Of a DNA stretch of 64,000 nt, positions 1 through 8,704 are shown one piece after another. The position numbers and the translations under genes are program-made. The DNA is from JAGXRK01 sp963804005 (GTDB lineage: Bacteria > Bacteroidota > Ignavibacteria > Ignavibacteriales > Ignavibacteriaceae), in assembly GCA_963804005.1 (NCBI GenBank), contig CAWDOP010000019.1, positions 62,001 through 126,000 on the forward strand, written 5' to 3'. The notes below the pieces were generated by a model. It ran no database searches and had not been told where the DNA came from. It saw only the letters and a list, made by a program, of their open reading frames with translations. Numbering within the stretch: position 1 is the stretch's first letter; each line of letters starts with the position of its first letter.

Positions 1-73
1 ATGTCCGATCAAAACTTTTGATTGCGGGAAAAAACTGATGCCTGAAATAATTATTAAAAAGATTAAAAAATAG
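1..73 (+). CDS. C-terminal end of an unidentified protein (partial)
   Basis: One frame is open from the window edge to a TAG at 71-73, encoding about 23 residues that end in a basic tail (EIIIKKIKK). It lies 9 bases upstream of the YrdC gene on the same strand, which fits the end of an upstream operon member. Too little is visible to name a family, and a chance open frame cannot be excluded. Confidence 0.4.
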   Translation, partial: CPIKTFDCGKKLMPEIIIKKIKK

Positions 74-82
74 TTTTTTGAA

Positions 83-724
83 ATGACTTTAAATTCTAAA
101 TCTAAACTTATTAATATTGACAAAAATCTTAATAAAGCTGTAAATCTGGCCAAAGAAATATTTCTCAGCGGAGGTATATTCATTTATCCAACGGATACAA
201 TATATGGTTTTGGAGCAAACCCGTTTAATGAAGATGCACTACTAAAAATAGGTAAGGTAAAAGGCCGAAATGAATGGAGAAGATATATTTTTCTTATTCA
301 GAATGTTGAACTTTTGCAACATTATGTTGACTTAAAGTCTGAAAGCCATATTGATTTTTTACTTTCTATTTGGCCAAATCCAATTTCAGTGGTTCTGAAT
401 TTGAATACAAAAACACGTGAAATATTAAAAGCTGAAACAGGTGCATTTAGAGTTCCCAACAACAGATTTTGTCTAAAACTTTTGACAGAACTTAAAATGC
501 CTCTTATTTCAACTAGCGTAAACCGAACGGGAAATCCACCAATTACCGAACCTTCTCTTATAATTGAAGAATTTGGAAATGAGGTTGATGCTATATTTTA
601 CAGTGAAACGAAGTCGTATTTTGAAGCTTCAACTGTTATTGATTTAAGCAAAGAGAATCTGGAGTTAATAAGAGAAGGTAAATTTAAACTTGATTACTTG
701 AAGAGAAAGTTGGAGTCAGTATAA
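83..724 (+). CDS. Threonylcarbamoyl-AMP synthase, Sua5/YciO/YrdC family
   Basis: The 213-residue product matches the YrdC fold that makes threonylcarbamoyl-AMP from threonine, bicarbonate and ATP for the t6A37 tRNA modification. Visible motifs are PTDTIYGFG (residues 36-44), the KGR motif near residue 80, and the STSVNRTGNPP stretch near residue 145 that corresponds to the conserved S-x-N loop. The length fits the single-domain YrdC form rather than the longer Sua5 form. Its stop codon directly abuts the ATG of the M23 peptidase gene, so the two are probably co-transcribed. Some members of the family are uncharacterised YciO proteins, so the exact substrate is inferred. Confidence 0.85.
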   Translation: MTLNSKSKLINIDKNLNKAVNLAKEIFLSGGIFIYPTDTIYGFGANPFNEDALLKIGKVKGRNEWRRYIFLIQNVELLQHYVDLKSESHIDFLLSIWPNPISVVLNLNTKTREILKAETGAFRVPNNRFCLKLLTELKMPLISTSVNRTGNPPITEPSLIIEEFGNEVDAIFYSETKSYFEASTVIDLSKENLELIREGKFKLDYLKRKLESV

Positions 725-1558
725 ATGAAGTTCAATTACTTTAAGTCATTGGAAAATTTTTCAGTAATTATTTTTCAAGAAGGAAAAAGCGTCGGTGCAA
801 AATCACTCAGATTTAGCGGTAAAAAAATAATTATTTATTTAATTCTTTACACTTTATTTATCGGATTATTCGGGTTCTATTTAATCTATGCAACGCCCCT
901 CGAAAGAATATTTCTGCCTTCCTGGTTAAAGAAGACAACAATTGAAGAACAACAGTATGAAGAGTTGAGCAATAAAATAATTTATTTAGTTAAAGAAGTT
1001 GAAAGCTTGAAATCAACAAATGTAAAACTGAAGAAAGCTATTCAACTAGGTGACTCAACACTTTTAAAGAGCACCAAAAAATCAGGTAAAGTTACCGATA
1101 CGAAAAAGAAAATTCCTGACGAAGGTAATATTATTATTGTATTCCAAAAATTAATTGATAAATATTTCAGTCAAACTCAGTTAGATGATTTATATTTTAT
1201 TCAGCCGATTAAAGGATTTATCAGTAGAGATTACAAACCTGATCAGGGACATAAAGGATTAGATTTTGTTGCTAAAGAAAATACACCTGTTTATGCTTCT
1301 GCGGGCGGATACGTTGTGTTTGCTAATTTTACTCCGCAGCATGGGTTTGTAATAATAATAAATCATGCACACGGTTATGTTTCAAAATATAAGCATTGCA
1401 GTCTTTTGGTGAAGAAAGAAGGAGAAACTGTTAAACAGGGAGAATTGATTGCCTTAAGCGGAAATTCCGGAACTGATACATCAGGTCCTCATCTTCATTT
1501 TGAAATATGGAAAGATGGTAACCCAATAGATCCAAGAAAAGTTTTGTTAAATTTTTAG
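725..1558 (+). CDS. Membrane-anchored M23 family peptidase (LytM domain)
   Basis: A 277-residue predicted peptidoglycan endopeptidase. Residues 34-56 form one membrane segment, residues 70-105 a short coiled coil, and residues 160-272 an M23/LytM domain. The zinc ligands are visible: H176 and D180 (HKGLD) and H258 of the HLH motif, with H256 and H224 as catalytic histidines. The architecture is that of the inner-membrane M23 proteins that work with bactofilins, and a bactofilin gene follows 9 bases downstream. It should cut peptide cross-bridges in the periplasm, although the partner role is inferred from gene order. Confidence 0.9.
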   Translation: MKFNYFKSLENFSVIIFQEGKSVGAKSLRFSGKKIIIYLILYTLFIGLFGFYLIYATPLERIFLPSWLKKTTIEEQQYEELSNKIIYLVKEVESLKSTNVKLKKAIQLGDSTLLKSTKKSGKVTDTKKKIPDEGNIIIVFQKLIDKYFSQTQLDDLYFIQPIKGFISRDYKPDQGHKGLDFVAKENTPVYASAGGYVVFANFTPQHGFVIIINHAHGYVSKYKHCSLLVKKEGETVKQGELIALSGNSGTDTSGPHLHFEIWKDGNPIDPRKVLLNF

Positions 1559-1567
1559 GAGAAATAA

Positions 1568-1954
1568 ATGAAATCTAAAACAAACGGGAATACAACCATG
1601 GAAGAAGTAACAATTATCAGCAGCAGCGTTATCATAGAAGGAAAGCTAACAAGCAACGGTAACGTTAGAATTGACGGTATAGTCAAAGGGAACGTAGAAG
1701 CAAAAGGAAACTTGAATGTAGGTGAATCCGGTAATATTCAAGGTGATTTACATGCAGATTCAGTTACTATTGGCGGTAAAGTTGAGGGTGTTGTTAACGC
1801 TAAAGACAAAGTAACTCTGGAAAATAAATCATTTCTCAAAGGTGATTTAATTACAAAAATTCTTGTTGTTGAAGCAGGAGCTATATTTGAAGGAAGAAGT
1901 TCAATGGGTGAAAGTAAAAGACCCGACAAACCTACTTCTTTAAATCCTTCATAA
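1568..1954 (+). CDS. Bactofilin (polymer-forming cytoskeletal protein)
   Basis: The 128-residue protein has a central bactofilin domain (about residues 12-110) built from short beta-helix repeats rich in Gly, Val and Asn (for example GNVRIDGIVKGNVEAKGNL), with short disordered tails at both ends. Bactofilins assemble into nucleotide-free filaments at the membrane and position cell-wall enzymes. A good ribosome binding site (AGGAGA at about 1557) precedes the ATG at 1568; an internal ATG at residue 11 is a possible alternative. The position right after an M23 peptidase gene recalls the LmdC/BacA and Csd1/CcmA pairs. Confidence 0.92.
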   Translation: MKSKTNGNTTMEEVTIISSSVIIEGKLTSNGNVRIDGIVKGNVEAKGNLNVGESGNIQGDLHADSVTIGGKVEGVVNAKDKVTLENKSFLKGDLITKILVVEAGAIFEGRSSMGESKRPDKPTSLNPS

Positions 1955-1957
1955 AAA

Positions 1958-2215
1958 ATGAAAATTGATCCCGATAAATACGGGAGCTTTAATAAGACTT
2001 TAAGTGAAGCGGCTCCTTATATGGGACTCGGGCTTCAGCTTGCGGCAACAATTGTACTTATGGTATTACTGGGCGATTGGCTCGACGGCAAGCTGGAGTT
2101 GAAATACATTTTTACTATAATATGTGCTATTTTGGGTATTGGCGCAGGTATGTATAATTTGATACGGACAGCAAACAATATTGAGAAGAGGAAAGCAAAA
2201 AGTGATAAAAAATAA
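1958..2215 (+). CDS. atpZ: AtpZ/AtpI-type ATP synthase assembly protein
   Basis: An 85-residue protein with two membrane segments (about residues 22-42 and 48-68) joined by the short loop GDWLDGKLELKY, typical of the AtpZ family that heads F-type ATPase operons. A basic tail (EKRKAKSDKK) follows the second helix. AtpZ/AtpI proteins are implicated in c-ring assembly and in Mg2+ or Ca2+ uptake. The gene begins 3 bases after the bactofilin stop and overlaps the next gene, so translation is probably coupled. Confidence 0.8.
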   Translation: MKIDPDKYGSFNKTLSEAAPYMGLGLQLAATIVLMVLLGDWLDGKLELKYIFTIICAILGIGAGMYNLIRTANNIEKRKAKSDKK

Positions 2216-2582
2216 AACTTTTCTCTTCTCCATTTTACCCTTTGTAATTGCCATTATTGTCCTGCTTGTATTTAGGTTAAAAACCAATATTATTCCCGCT
2301 CTATTTGACTCTCTCTTTTGGGGTTTTATGATTCCTCTCCTCAACTTCATTGCAGGTCATTTCTTAAATGAAATTGGTCTTCAAAAATCCGATAAGTCCT
2401 TTTTAGTACTGGTTTTAGGGGGAATGGTTCTTCGGATGTTTCTCACCTTAGTCTTGATAATCCTGGTACTCCAATTCTTGAATGTTAGTACGTATTCTTT
2501 TATCTTTGTTATCTTTATTTCATATATCTATTTTTTAACTGTAGAAATCATAAATTTATCCGGTAAGAAACCGAATACGTAA
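2202..2582 (+). CDS. Small integral membrane protein, AtpI-like
   Basis: About 126 residues with four hydrophobic segments, lying between atpZ and atpB in the position of the classical atpI gene. I place the start at GTG 2202, preceded by AGAGGA at a suitable distance; a TTG at 2181 would add seven residues. Either start overlaps the end of atpZ. Sequence similarity to AtpI is weak by eye, so the name rests on size, topology and position. A role in assembling the membrane sector is inferred. Confidence 0.6.
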   Translation: MIKNKTFLFSILPFVIAIIVLLVFRLKTNIIPALFDSLFWGFMIPLLNFIAGHFLNEIGLQKSDKSFLVLVLGGMVLRMFLTLVLIILVLQFLNVSTYSFIFVIFISYIYFLTVEIINLSGKKPNT

Positions 2583-2588
2583 ATAATA

Positions 2589-3440
2589 ATGTCCCAGATA
2601 GATTCTATTGCTACTTCTCAAATTGCAGATTCGGTGGCTGCTCATTCAAATTCCAGTTCAAGCAGCGATTGGATAATGCACCATGTTATGGATGGAAATT
2701 ATCTCGATTTCTCTCCTTTCGGAAAGATTTATCTTCCACAAATAGAGTTATTCGGAATAGATATATCTATTACAAGACACGTTGTTGTAATGTGGTTTGG
2801 TGCTATTTTGTTAGCACTTATATTTTTCAATGTAGCTAAATCATATAAAAAATCTCTAGTTCCTAAAGGATCAACAAACTTTTGGGAAGTGTTTATAATT
2901 TTTGTTAGAGACGAAATTGCGAAACCAACAATTGGAAAGGGATACGAAGGTTTTCTTCCTTATTTGTTGACAGCCTTCTTTTTTATTCTCTTTGGAAATT
3001 TTCTCGGACTTATTCCTTTTTCGGCTACATTCACAAGCAACATTGCCGTTACTTCCGTGTTAGCAATTTTTTCATTTTTAGTTGTTCAAATTGGTGGAAT
3101 TAGGCACAATGGTTTCTTCGGATACTTCAAAGGATTAATTCCGCATGGTGTCCCGGTTTTTCTGTTACCGATTATGTTAGTTGTTGAAGTTTTAGGATTA
3201 TTTACGAAGCCCTTTGCGTTAGCTATACGTCTTTTTGCGAATTTAACTGCCGGACATATTGTTATCTATGCTCTTATAAGTTTGATTTTTGTAATGCAAA
3301 GTTATTTTATATCACCGGTTTCAATTGGAATGGCATTATTTATTTATGGACTTGAAATTTTAGTAGCCCTACTACAGGCTTACATATTCACAATGCTGTC
3401 ATCGTTATTTATTGGAATGGCAGTTCATCAGGAACATTAA
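2589..3440 (+). CDS. atpB: F0F1 ATP synthase subunit a
   Basis: The 283-residue stator channel of the F0 sector. A hydrophilic Ser-rich N-terminus (about 30 residues) is followed by five or six membrane helices. The essential arginine is visible as R214 in the motif AIRLFANLTAGH, and the upstream GNFLGLIPF motif lies near residue 136. It forms the two proton half-channels against the c-ring. The gene sits 6 bases after the AtpI-like gene and 44 bases before atpE, which has its own strong ribosome binding site. Confidence 0.97.
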   Translation: MSQIDSIATSQIADSVAAHSNSSSSSDWIMHHVMDGNYLDFSPFGKIYLPQIELFGIDISITRHVVVMWFGAILLALIFFNVAKSYKKSLVPKGSTNFWEVFIIFVRDEIAKPTIGKGYEGFLPYLLTAFFFILFGNFLGLIPFSATFTSNIAVTSVLAIFSFLVVQIGGIRHNGFFGYFKGLIPHGVPVFLLPIMLVVEVLGLFTKPFALAIRLFANLTAGHIVIYALISLIFVMQSYFISPVSIGMALFIYGLEILVALLQAYIFTMLSSLFIGMAVHQEH

Positions 3441-3472
3441 ACAAAATAAATTAAACAGTAAAATATTTATTC

Positions 3473-3478
3473 AGGAGG
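3473..3478 (+). promoter_or_regulatory. Strong Shine-Dalgarno site for atpE
   Basis: AGGAGG sits six bases upstream of the atpE ATG. It is the strongest ribosome binding site in the atp cluster, in keeping with the need for many c-subunits per complex. Confidence 0.7.
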
Positions 3479-3484
3479 AAGTTA

Positions 3485-3703
3485 ATGGAATTAGCAAGTT
3501 TAGCAGCAGGACTCGGTGCCGGATTAACAATTATTGGCGGAGGTTTGGGTATTGGTAAGTTAGCCGCTGCCGCAATGGATGCAAGCGGAAGACAACCGGA
3601 GGCAGCCGGAGCGATAAGAACATCAATGATTATAGCCGCTGCACTTATTGAAGGTATTTCTCTTTTCGCTTTGGTTATCTGCTTTATTCTCGCAGGTAAA
3701 TAA
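3485..3703 (+). CDS. atpE: F0F1 ATP synthase subunit c
   Basis: A 72-residue hairpin proteolipid: helix 1 (about 5-30, with the GAGLTIIGGGLGIG glycine motif), the polar loop SGRQPEAAG (34-42), and helix 2 (about 45-70) carrying the ion-binding glutamate E56. At the positions that bind Na+ in sodium-type c-rings there is I23 where the Gln would be and G57 where the Ser would be, so proton coupling is the better prediction. A strong AGGAGG lies six bases upstream. The annotation is secure; ion specificity is inferred from residues. Confidence 0.97.
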   Translation: MELASLAAGLGAGLTIIGGGLGIGKLAAAAMDASGRQPEAAGAIRTSMIIAAALIEGISLFALVICFILAGK

Positions 3704-3744
3704 GAAAAAGTAATACTCATTTAATAATCTAATATTGAGTAGAA

Positions 3745-4281
3745 ATGATAGCTAATAGTTTCTTTCTTGTAATTGCTGCCGAAGGCGGCGGTGGTTTATT
3801 ATCGGTTAATGTTGGTCTTGCATTCTGGACTACATTAACATTTTTAATTCTTCTTTTTATACTTAGCAAATTTGCCTGGAAGCCTATTCTAACTGCACTT
3901 AAGCAGAGAGAAGATGCTATAAAAGATTCTCTTGAGCAAGCAGAAAAAGCTAAAGATGAGGCGAAGAAAATTCTTGAGGAAAATCAGGCTAGCTTAGGCA
4001 AAGCTGAGGCAGAATCTAAAAAGATAATTGAACAAAGTCGTCAGTTTGCTGAGAATTTGAAAGTTCAAATGCTGAAGGACAGTAAAGTTCAGGCTCAGAA
4101 AATAATTGAGGAAGCTTCCGCTGAGATTGATCGCAAAAAAGATGCAGCATTTAATGAATTGAAAAATCATGTTGCTGAAATTTCTGTCCAGGCTGCTGAA
4201 AAAATTCTTAAGCAGAATTTAAATACAGATTCTAACAAGAAGATAGTTGATAATTATATCAACGAGATATCTAAAAATTAA
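3745..4281 (+). CDS. atpF: F0F1 ATP synthase subunit b
   Basis: The 178-residue peripheral stalk subunit. It has one N-terminal membrane helix (about residues 25-45, containing the FWTTLTFLILLFILSKFAWKP signature region) and a long charged helix (50-160) rich in Lys, Glu and Ala that would dimerise as a coiled coil. It links subunit a to the delta subunit, whose gene starts 5 bases after this stop. No strong ribosome binding site is visible before ATG 3745. Confidence 0.95.
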   Translation: MIANSFFLVIAAEGGGGLLSVNVGLAFWTTLTFLILLFILSKFAWKPILTALKQREDAIKDSLEQAEKAKDEAKKILEENQASLGKAEAESKKIIEQSRQFAENLKVQMLKDSKVQAQKIIEEASAEIDRKKDAAFNELKNHVAEISVQAAEKILKQNLNTDSNKKIVDNYINEISKN

Positions 4282-4286
4282 AAATC

Positions 4287-4841
4287 ATGGCTGAATCCAA
4301 AATATCATCAAGATATGCATCATCTTTTCTGCAGATTGCCATTGAAAAGAATATCCTTGAAAAAACAGCTTCTGATATGGAATTGATTTTAAAAGCTTTC
4401 GAAAGCAGCAGGGAACTTCGGCGAGCAATTGAAAGCCCGATTCTCAGGTCCGAAATTAAAGAATCTGTTTTGGCGGAAATATTCTCCAACAAAATTGATC
4501 CCGAAACAATGAACTTTGTAAAGTTTGTTGTTTACAAAAGAAGAGAATCACTTCTGCCTTCAATTGCAAAGGGATTTTTAGAACTCAGGGATGAACATCT
4601 TGGAATAGTACGGGCTTCGGTATTATCTGCGTTTGAATTATCGGATGAACAAAAAGTCCAACTTAAGAAAAGATTTGAATCTTCACTTAGCAAAAAGATT
4701 TATCTCAGCTATCAGATAGATAATAGTTTGTTGGGCGGATTTGTTGCTAAAGTTAGTGATACAATCTTTGATGCTTCTGTAAAGCATCAGCTTAATTTGT
4801 TAAAAAAACATTTTATAAAAGTCGGAATAGCACTTAATTAG
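4287..4841 (+). CDS. atpH: F0F1 ATP synthase subunit delta
   Basis: A 184-residue OSCP/delta family protein that joins the b stalk to the top of the alpha/beta hexamer. The N-terminal helical domain begins with SSRYASSFLQIA, and the conserved C-terminal element appears as DNSLLGGFVAKVSDTIFDAS, matching the family signature (G-G-hydrophobic-x5-D-x-D/S-x-S). It lies between atpF and atpA in the usual order. Confidence 0.95.
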   Translation: MAESKISSRYASSFLQIAIEKNILEKTASDMELILKAFESSRELRRAIESPILRSEIKESVLAEIFSNKIDPETMNFVKFVVYKRRESLLPSIAKGFLELRDEHLGIVRASVLSAFELSDEQKVQLKKRFESSLSKKIYLSYQIDNSLLGGFVAKVSDTIFDASVKHQLNLLKKHFIKVGIALN

Positions 4842-4864
4842 TTAAGAAGTAAAAAGGAATTAGT

Positions 4865-6415
4865 ATGTCTGAAGTCAGACCGGATGAAATATCAGCGGTA
4901 TTAAGAAAACAACTTTCTGGTTATGAAAGCGAAGTAGATATTTATGATGTTGGAACTGTTTTGCAGGTTGGCGATGGTATAGCAAGAGTTTATGGTTTAT
5001 CTAAAGTTATGGCAAGTGAGCTTGTTGAGTTTCCTAATGATGTTTTCGGAATGGTTCTTAACCTTGAAGAAGATAGTGTTGGTTGTGTTCTTTTTGGAAG
5101 TTCAACTCTTGTAAAAGAAGGCGATACTGTAAAAAGAACAAAACGAGTTGCTTCGATGCCTGTTGGTGATGCAATGCTTGGCAGAGTGATAACACCGCTT
5201 GGTTTACCGATTGATGGTAAAGGACCAATTAATACAGACAAGTTTCTTCCAATAGAGCGAAAAGCTCTTGGTGTTATTCAACGTCAACCGGTTAAAGAAC
5301 CATTGCAAACAGGTATAGCTGCCGTTGATGCGATGATTCCAATTGGACGCGGACAGAGAGAATTAATAATTGGTGACAGACAAACAGGAAAAACTGCCGT
5401 TGCTATTGATACTATTATTAATCAAAAACACACTCACACTGAAGAAGCAAAATCACTTGGAATAAAACCTGTTTATTGTATCTATGTTGCAGGTGGTCAA
5501 AAAGAATCGACAGTTGCGCAAGTAGTAGCTAAATTGCAGGAACATGGCGCAATGGATTATACAACTGTTATTTCTGCCGGCGCTTCAGAACCAGCTCCGC
5601 TTCAGTTTATTGCTCCTTACTCCGGTGCTACTCTCGGTGAGTATTTCCGTGATAATGGTAAACATGCTTTGGTTATTTATGATGATTTATCTAAACAAGC
5701 TCAGGCATATAGAGAGCTTTCTTTACTTCTAAGAAGACCTCCTGGAAGAGAAGCTTATCCGGGAGATGTTTTCTATTTGCACTCAAGATTACTTGAAAGA
5801 GCTTCAAAATTATCGGATGATCTAGGTGGTGGAAGTCTTACAGCTCTTCCTATTATCGAAACGCAGCAAGGTGACGTTTCTGCTTACATTCCAACAAACG
5901 TTATCTCTATTACAGACGGACAGATTTATCTTGAATCTAACTTATTCAACGCAGGTGTTCGACCAGCTATTAACGTTGGTATATCAGTATCGCGTGTTGG
6001 TGGTAATGCACAGATCAAAGCAATGAAAAAAGTTGCCGGAACCTTAAAGCTTGATCTTGCACAGTACAGAGAGCTTGAGGCTTTTGCTAAGTTCGGTTCT
6101 GATCTTGATAAATCAACTCAAAGAACTCTTGCTAAAGGAGCAAGACTTGTTCAGTTACTAAAACAAGGGCAGTACAGCCCAATTCCTGTTGAGAAACAAG
6201 TTGTTAGTATTTACTTAGGCACAAAAGGTTTTCTGGATGAAATTCCGGTCGCCGATGTGAAAAGATTTGAGAAAGAAGCATTGGAATTTGTGGAAGTGAA
6301 ATACAAACAAATTTATGAGAACATTAAAAAAGAAAAAGATATTAGTAAGGAGACAGAAGAACTTCTTAATAAAGCAGCAAAAGAATTTGTTTCATCATTT
6401 AAGAAAAGTTCTTAA
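4865..6415 (+). CDS. atpA: F0F1 ATP synthase subunit alpha
   Basis: The 516-residue non-catalytic nucleotide-binding subunit of F1. The beta-barrel domain covers about residues 25-95, the nucleotide domain contains the P-loop GDRQTGKT (170-177), and the alpha/beta signature appears as PAINVGISVSRVGG around residue 370. The C-terminal helical bundle follows. Length and order are normal for the family. It precedes atpG; the beta and epsilon genes are not in the window. Confidence 0.98.
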   Translation: MSEVRPDEISAVLRKQLSGYESEVDIYDVGTVLQVGDGIARVYGLSKVMASELVEFPNDVFGMVLNLEEDSVGCVLFGSSTLVKEGDTVKRTKRVASMPVGDAMLGRVITPLGLPIDGKGPINTDKFLPIERKALGVIQRQPVKEPLQTGIAAVDAMIPIGRGQRELIIGDRQTGKTAVAIDTIINQKHTHTEEAKSLGIKPVYCIYVAGGQKESTVAQVVAKLQEHGAMDYTTVISAGASEPAPLQFIAPYSGATLGEYFRDNGKHALVIYDDLSKQAQAYRELSLLLRRPPGREAYPGDVFYLHSRLLERASKLSDDLGGGSLTALPIIETQQGDVSAYIPTNVISITDGQIYLESNLFNAGVRPAINVGISVSRVGGNAQIKAMKKVAGTLKLDLAQYRELEAFAKFGSDLDKSTQRTLAKGARLVQLLKQGQYSPIPVEKQVVSIYLGTKGFLDEIPVADVKRFEKEALEFVEVKYKQIYENIKKEKDISKETEELLNKAAKEFVSSFKKSS

Positions 6416-6429
6416 TTAGTTTTAATCTA

Positions 6430-7314
6430 GTGGCAACATTACGTGACATAAAAAATCGTATTAAAGGTGTAAAAAATACACAGCAGATAACTAAAGCAAT
6501 GAAAATGGTTGCGGCTTCAAAACTTAGAAGAGCGCAGGAAGCTATAGTTAATGCCAGACCTTACGCAAAAAGGATTGTTGAAATGTTTTCTAATCTGGTT
6601 ACAGATGAAGATATGTTGACCAATTCGTTTATTGTACCAAGAGAAACCATAAGCAATGTTGCTATTCTTGTTATAACTGCTGATAGAGGGCTTTGCGGAG
6701 CTTTTAATACTAATATTATTCGTGAAGCTAACAGATATATAAATGAAGAAATAAAAGGAACCGGAATAAATTATCAGATTTATTGTATTGGAAAGAAGGG
6801 GTCTGATTTCTTTAGCAAAAGAAATTATAACGTGGCAAAAATCTTTCCTGATGTTTTTACATCTCTCAATTACACTTCAGCTCAAAAGGTCTCGGACGAA
6901 TTAGCAGCAGGATATTTGAAAGGTAATTATGATAAAGTTTTTCTGATCTTTAATGAATTTAAATCTCTAATTCAGCAAAAAGTTGTTGTCGAACAGTTTC
7001 TTCCTATACCTATACAAAAGGTGTCTGAGGAAAAAACAGTTGCCGAATCAGTTTATATTTATGAACCAGACCAGAAATCGATTTTTAATTATCTGATCCC
7101 AAAACATTTAAGAGGTCAGATATGGAAAGTATTGCTTGAATCTAATGCTGCTGAATTTGCATCCAGAATGACAGCTATGGATAATGCAACAACAAATGCA
7201 AAAGAATTGATACGAACACTAAACCTTACTTATAATAAAGCAAGACAAGCAGCAATCACAAAAGAAATTCTTGAGATAGTTTCCGGTGCTAATGCATTGA
7301 AACAAAGTGCTTGA
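6430..7314 (+). CDS. atpG: F0F1 ATP synthase subunit gamma
   Basis: The 294-residue central rotor shaft. The N-terminal helix (MATLRDIKNRIKGVKNTQQI) and the C-terminal helix (ASRMTAMDNATTNAKELI near residue 245) form the coiled coil that rotates inside the hexamer. The start is a GTG at 6430, 14 bases after the atpA stop. The atp cluster ends here: ffh follows after 30 bases instead of atpD and atpC, which must be elsewhere in the genome. Confidence 0.97.
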   Translation: MATLRDIKNRIKGVKNTQQITKAMKMVAASKLRRAQEAIVNARPYAKRIVEMFSNLVTDEDMLTNSFIVPRETISNVAILVITADRGLCGAFNTNIIREANRYINEEIKGTGINYQIYCIGKKGSDFFSKRNYNVAKIFPDVFTSLNYTSAQKVSDELAAGYLKGNYDKVFLIFNEFKSLIQQKVVVEQFLPIPIQKVSEEKTVAESVYIYEPDQKSIFNYLIPKHLRGQIWKVLLESNAAEFASRMTAMDNATTNAKELIRTLNLTYNKARQAAITKEILEIVSGANALKQSA

Positions 7315-7344
7315 TAGGGTTGAGTTAAATAAGATATAATTGAA

Positions 7345-8673
7345 ATGTTTGAAGATCTTTCTCTAAAGCTTGAAACTGCCCTTAAAAAAGTAAGAGGTCA
7401 GGGTAAACTAACAGAAAAGAATATCTCCGATACTCTCAGGGAAATTCGCCGTGTTCTTTTAGATGCTGATGTAAATTACAAAGTTGCTAAAGAGTTTATT
7501 GAAAGTGTTACTCAAAAAGCTTTAGGACAGGAAGTAATAGCTTCAATATCACCGGGACAGTTAATTACAAAAATTATATTTGATGAATTAACTCTTTTAC
7601 TCGGCGGTAATCAGCAGGAAATTAAACTTAATGCATCCGGTGTAACCGTTATTTTGGTTGTTGGATTACAGGGTTCCGGTAAAACAACTTTTTGTGCGAA
7701 ACTGGCAAAGAAGTTAAAATCAAACAAAAGAAAAGTTCTTTTAGCTGCTGCCGATATTTATCGTCCTGCGGCTATTGAACAATTAAAGCAGCTTGGTAAG
7801 TCAATCGATGTTGAAGTATTTTCTTTGGAAGAAAAAGATGCTCTTAAAGTAGCAACGCAAGCACTTGCTTATGCCAGGGAACATAAATACGATACTTTAA
7901 TTATTGATACTGCCGGTCGTCTTCACGTCGATGAAGAAATGATGAATGAAGTTGCACAAATAAAGCAGCTTGTAATACCTGATGAAAGTTTATTTGTAGT
8001 TGACTCGATGACAGGGCAGGATGCAGTAAATTCGGCAAAAGCATTTAACGAAACTGTTAACTTTGACGGAATTGTTCTTACAAAACTTGATGGCGATGCA
8101 AGAGGCGGTGCTGCGCTTTCAATTCGTTCAGTTGTTGGTAAACCAATAAAATTTATCAGCAACGGTGAGAAAGTTGACAGCCTTGAAGTTTTTTTTCCTG
8201 AAAGATTAGCTTCAAGAATTCTGGGTAAAGGTGATATTGTTTCGCTTGTTGAGAAAGCCCAGGAATCATTTGATGAGTTTGAAGCAGAGAAGCTTGAGGA
8301 AAAATTAAGGAAAAATAAATTTGATTTTGATGATTTTCTTAACCAAATTAAAACCATTAAGAAAATGGGTTCATTGTCATCTTTAATTGGAATGATTCCG
8401 GGTGTGGGAAATCAGTTGAAAAATGCACATATTGATGATAAGGCTTTAGTTAAAGTTGAAGCAATCATCAATTCAATGACGAAAGTAGAAAGAAGTAGTC
8501 CAAAAATTCTGAATGGAAACCGCAGAAAAAGAATTGCAAAGGGAAGCGGAACTTCAGTTCAGGATGTAAATCGTTTAGTTAAACAATTTGGAGAGATGCA
8601 GAAAATGATGAGCCAGATGAGTAAAAAAGGATTTGGCAACCCTGCAGCTTTCCGAAATCTTAAATTTAATTGA
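7345..8673 (+). CDS. ffh: Signal recognition particle protein Ffh
   Basis: A 442-residue SRP54 GTPase. The N domain covers about 1-90, the G domain contains the P-loop GLQGSGKTT (107-115), the DTAGR motif near residue 191 and TKLDGDARGG near 247, and the methionine-rich M domain runs from about 300 to 430 with the RNA-binding stretch KRIAKGSGTSVQDVNRLVKQF. It targets inner-membrane proteins co-translationally with 4.5S RNA. It begins the translation-related block that continues with rpsP. Confidence 0.97.
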   Translation: MFEDLSLKLETALKKVRGQGKLTEKNISDTLREIRRVLLDADVNYKVAKEFIESVTQKALGQEVIASISPGQLITKIIFDELTLLLGGNQQEIKLNASGVTVILVVGLQGSGKTTFCAKLAKKLKSNKRKVLLAAADIYRPAAIEQLKQLGKSIDVEVFSLEEKDALKVATQALAYAREHKYDTLIIDTAGRLHVDEEMMNEVAQIKQLVIPDESLFVVDSMTGQDAVNSAKAFNETVNFDGIVLTKLDGDARGGAALSIRSVVGKPIKFISNGEKVDSLEVFFPERLASRILGKGDIVSLVEKAQESFDEFEAEKLEEKLRKNKFDFDDFLNQIKTIKKMGSLSSLIGMIPGVGNQLKNAHIDDKALVKVEAIINSMTKVERSSPKILNGNRRKRIAKGSGTSVQDVNRLVKQFGEMQKMMSQMSKKGFGNPAAFRNLKFN

Positions 8674-8690
8674 TATATTATATTATTATC

Positions 8691-8695
8691 GGAGG
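8691..8695 (+). promoter_or_regulatory. Shine-Dalgarno site fixing the rpsP start
   Basis: GGAGG lies nine bases before TTG 8705. It decides the rpsP start against upstream in-frame codons that lie inside ffh. Confidence 0.7.
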
Positions 8696-8704
8696 TTAAT
8701 AAAC

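Noticed and set aside
3485..3703. Sodium-driven ATP synthase
   Set aside because: The c-subunit has I23 and G57 at the positions of the sodium-binding Gln and Ser, so proton coupling is preferred.
7923..8357. Antisense 144-codon frame in ffh
   Set aside because: A shadow of a highly conserved gene, Ser-rich as expected for antisense frames here, with no start signals.
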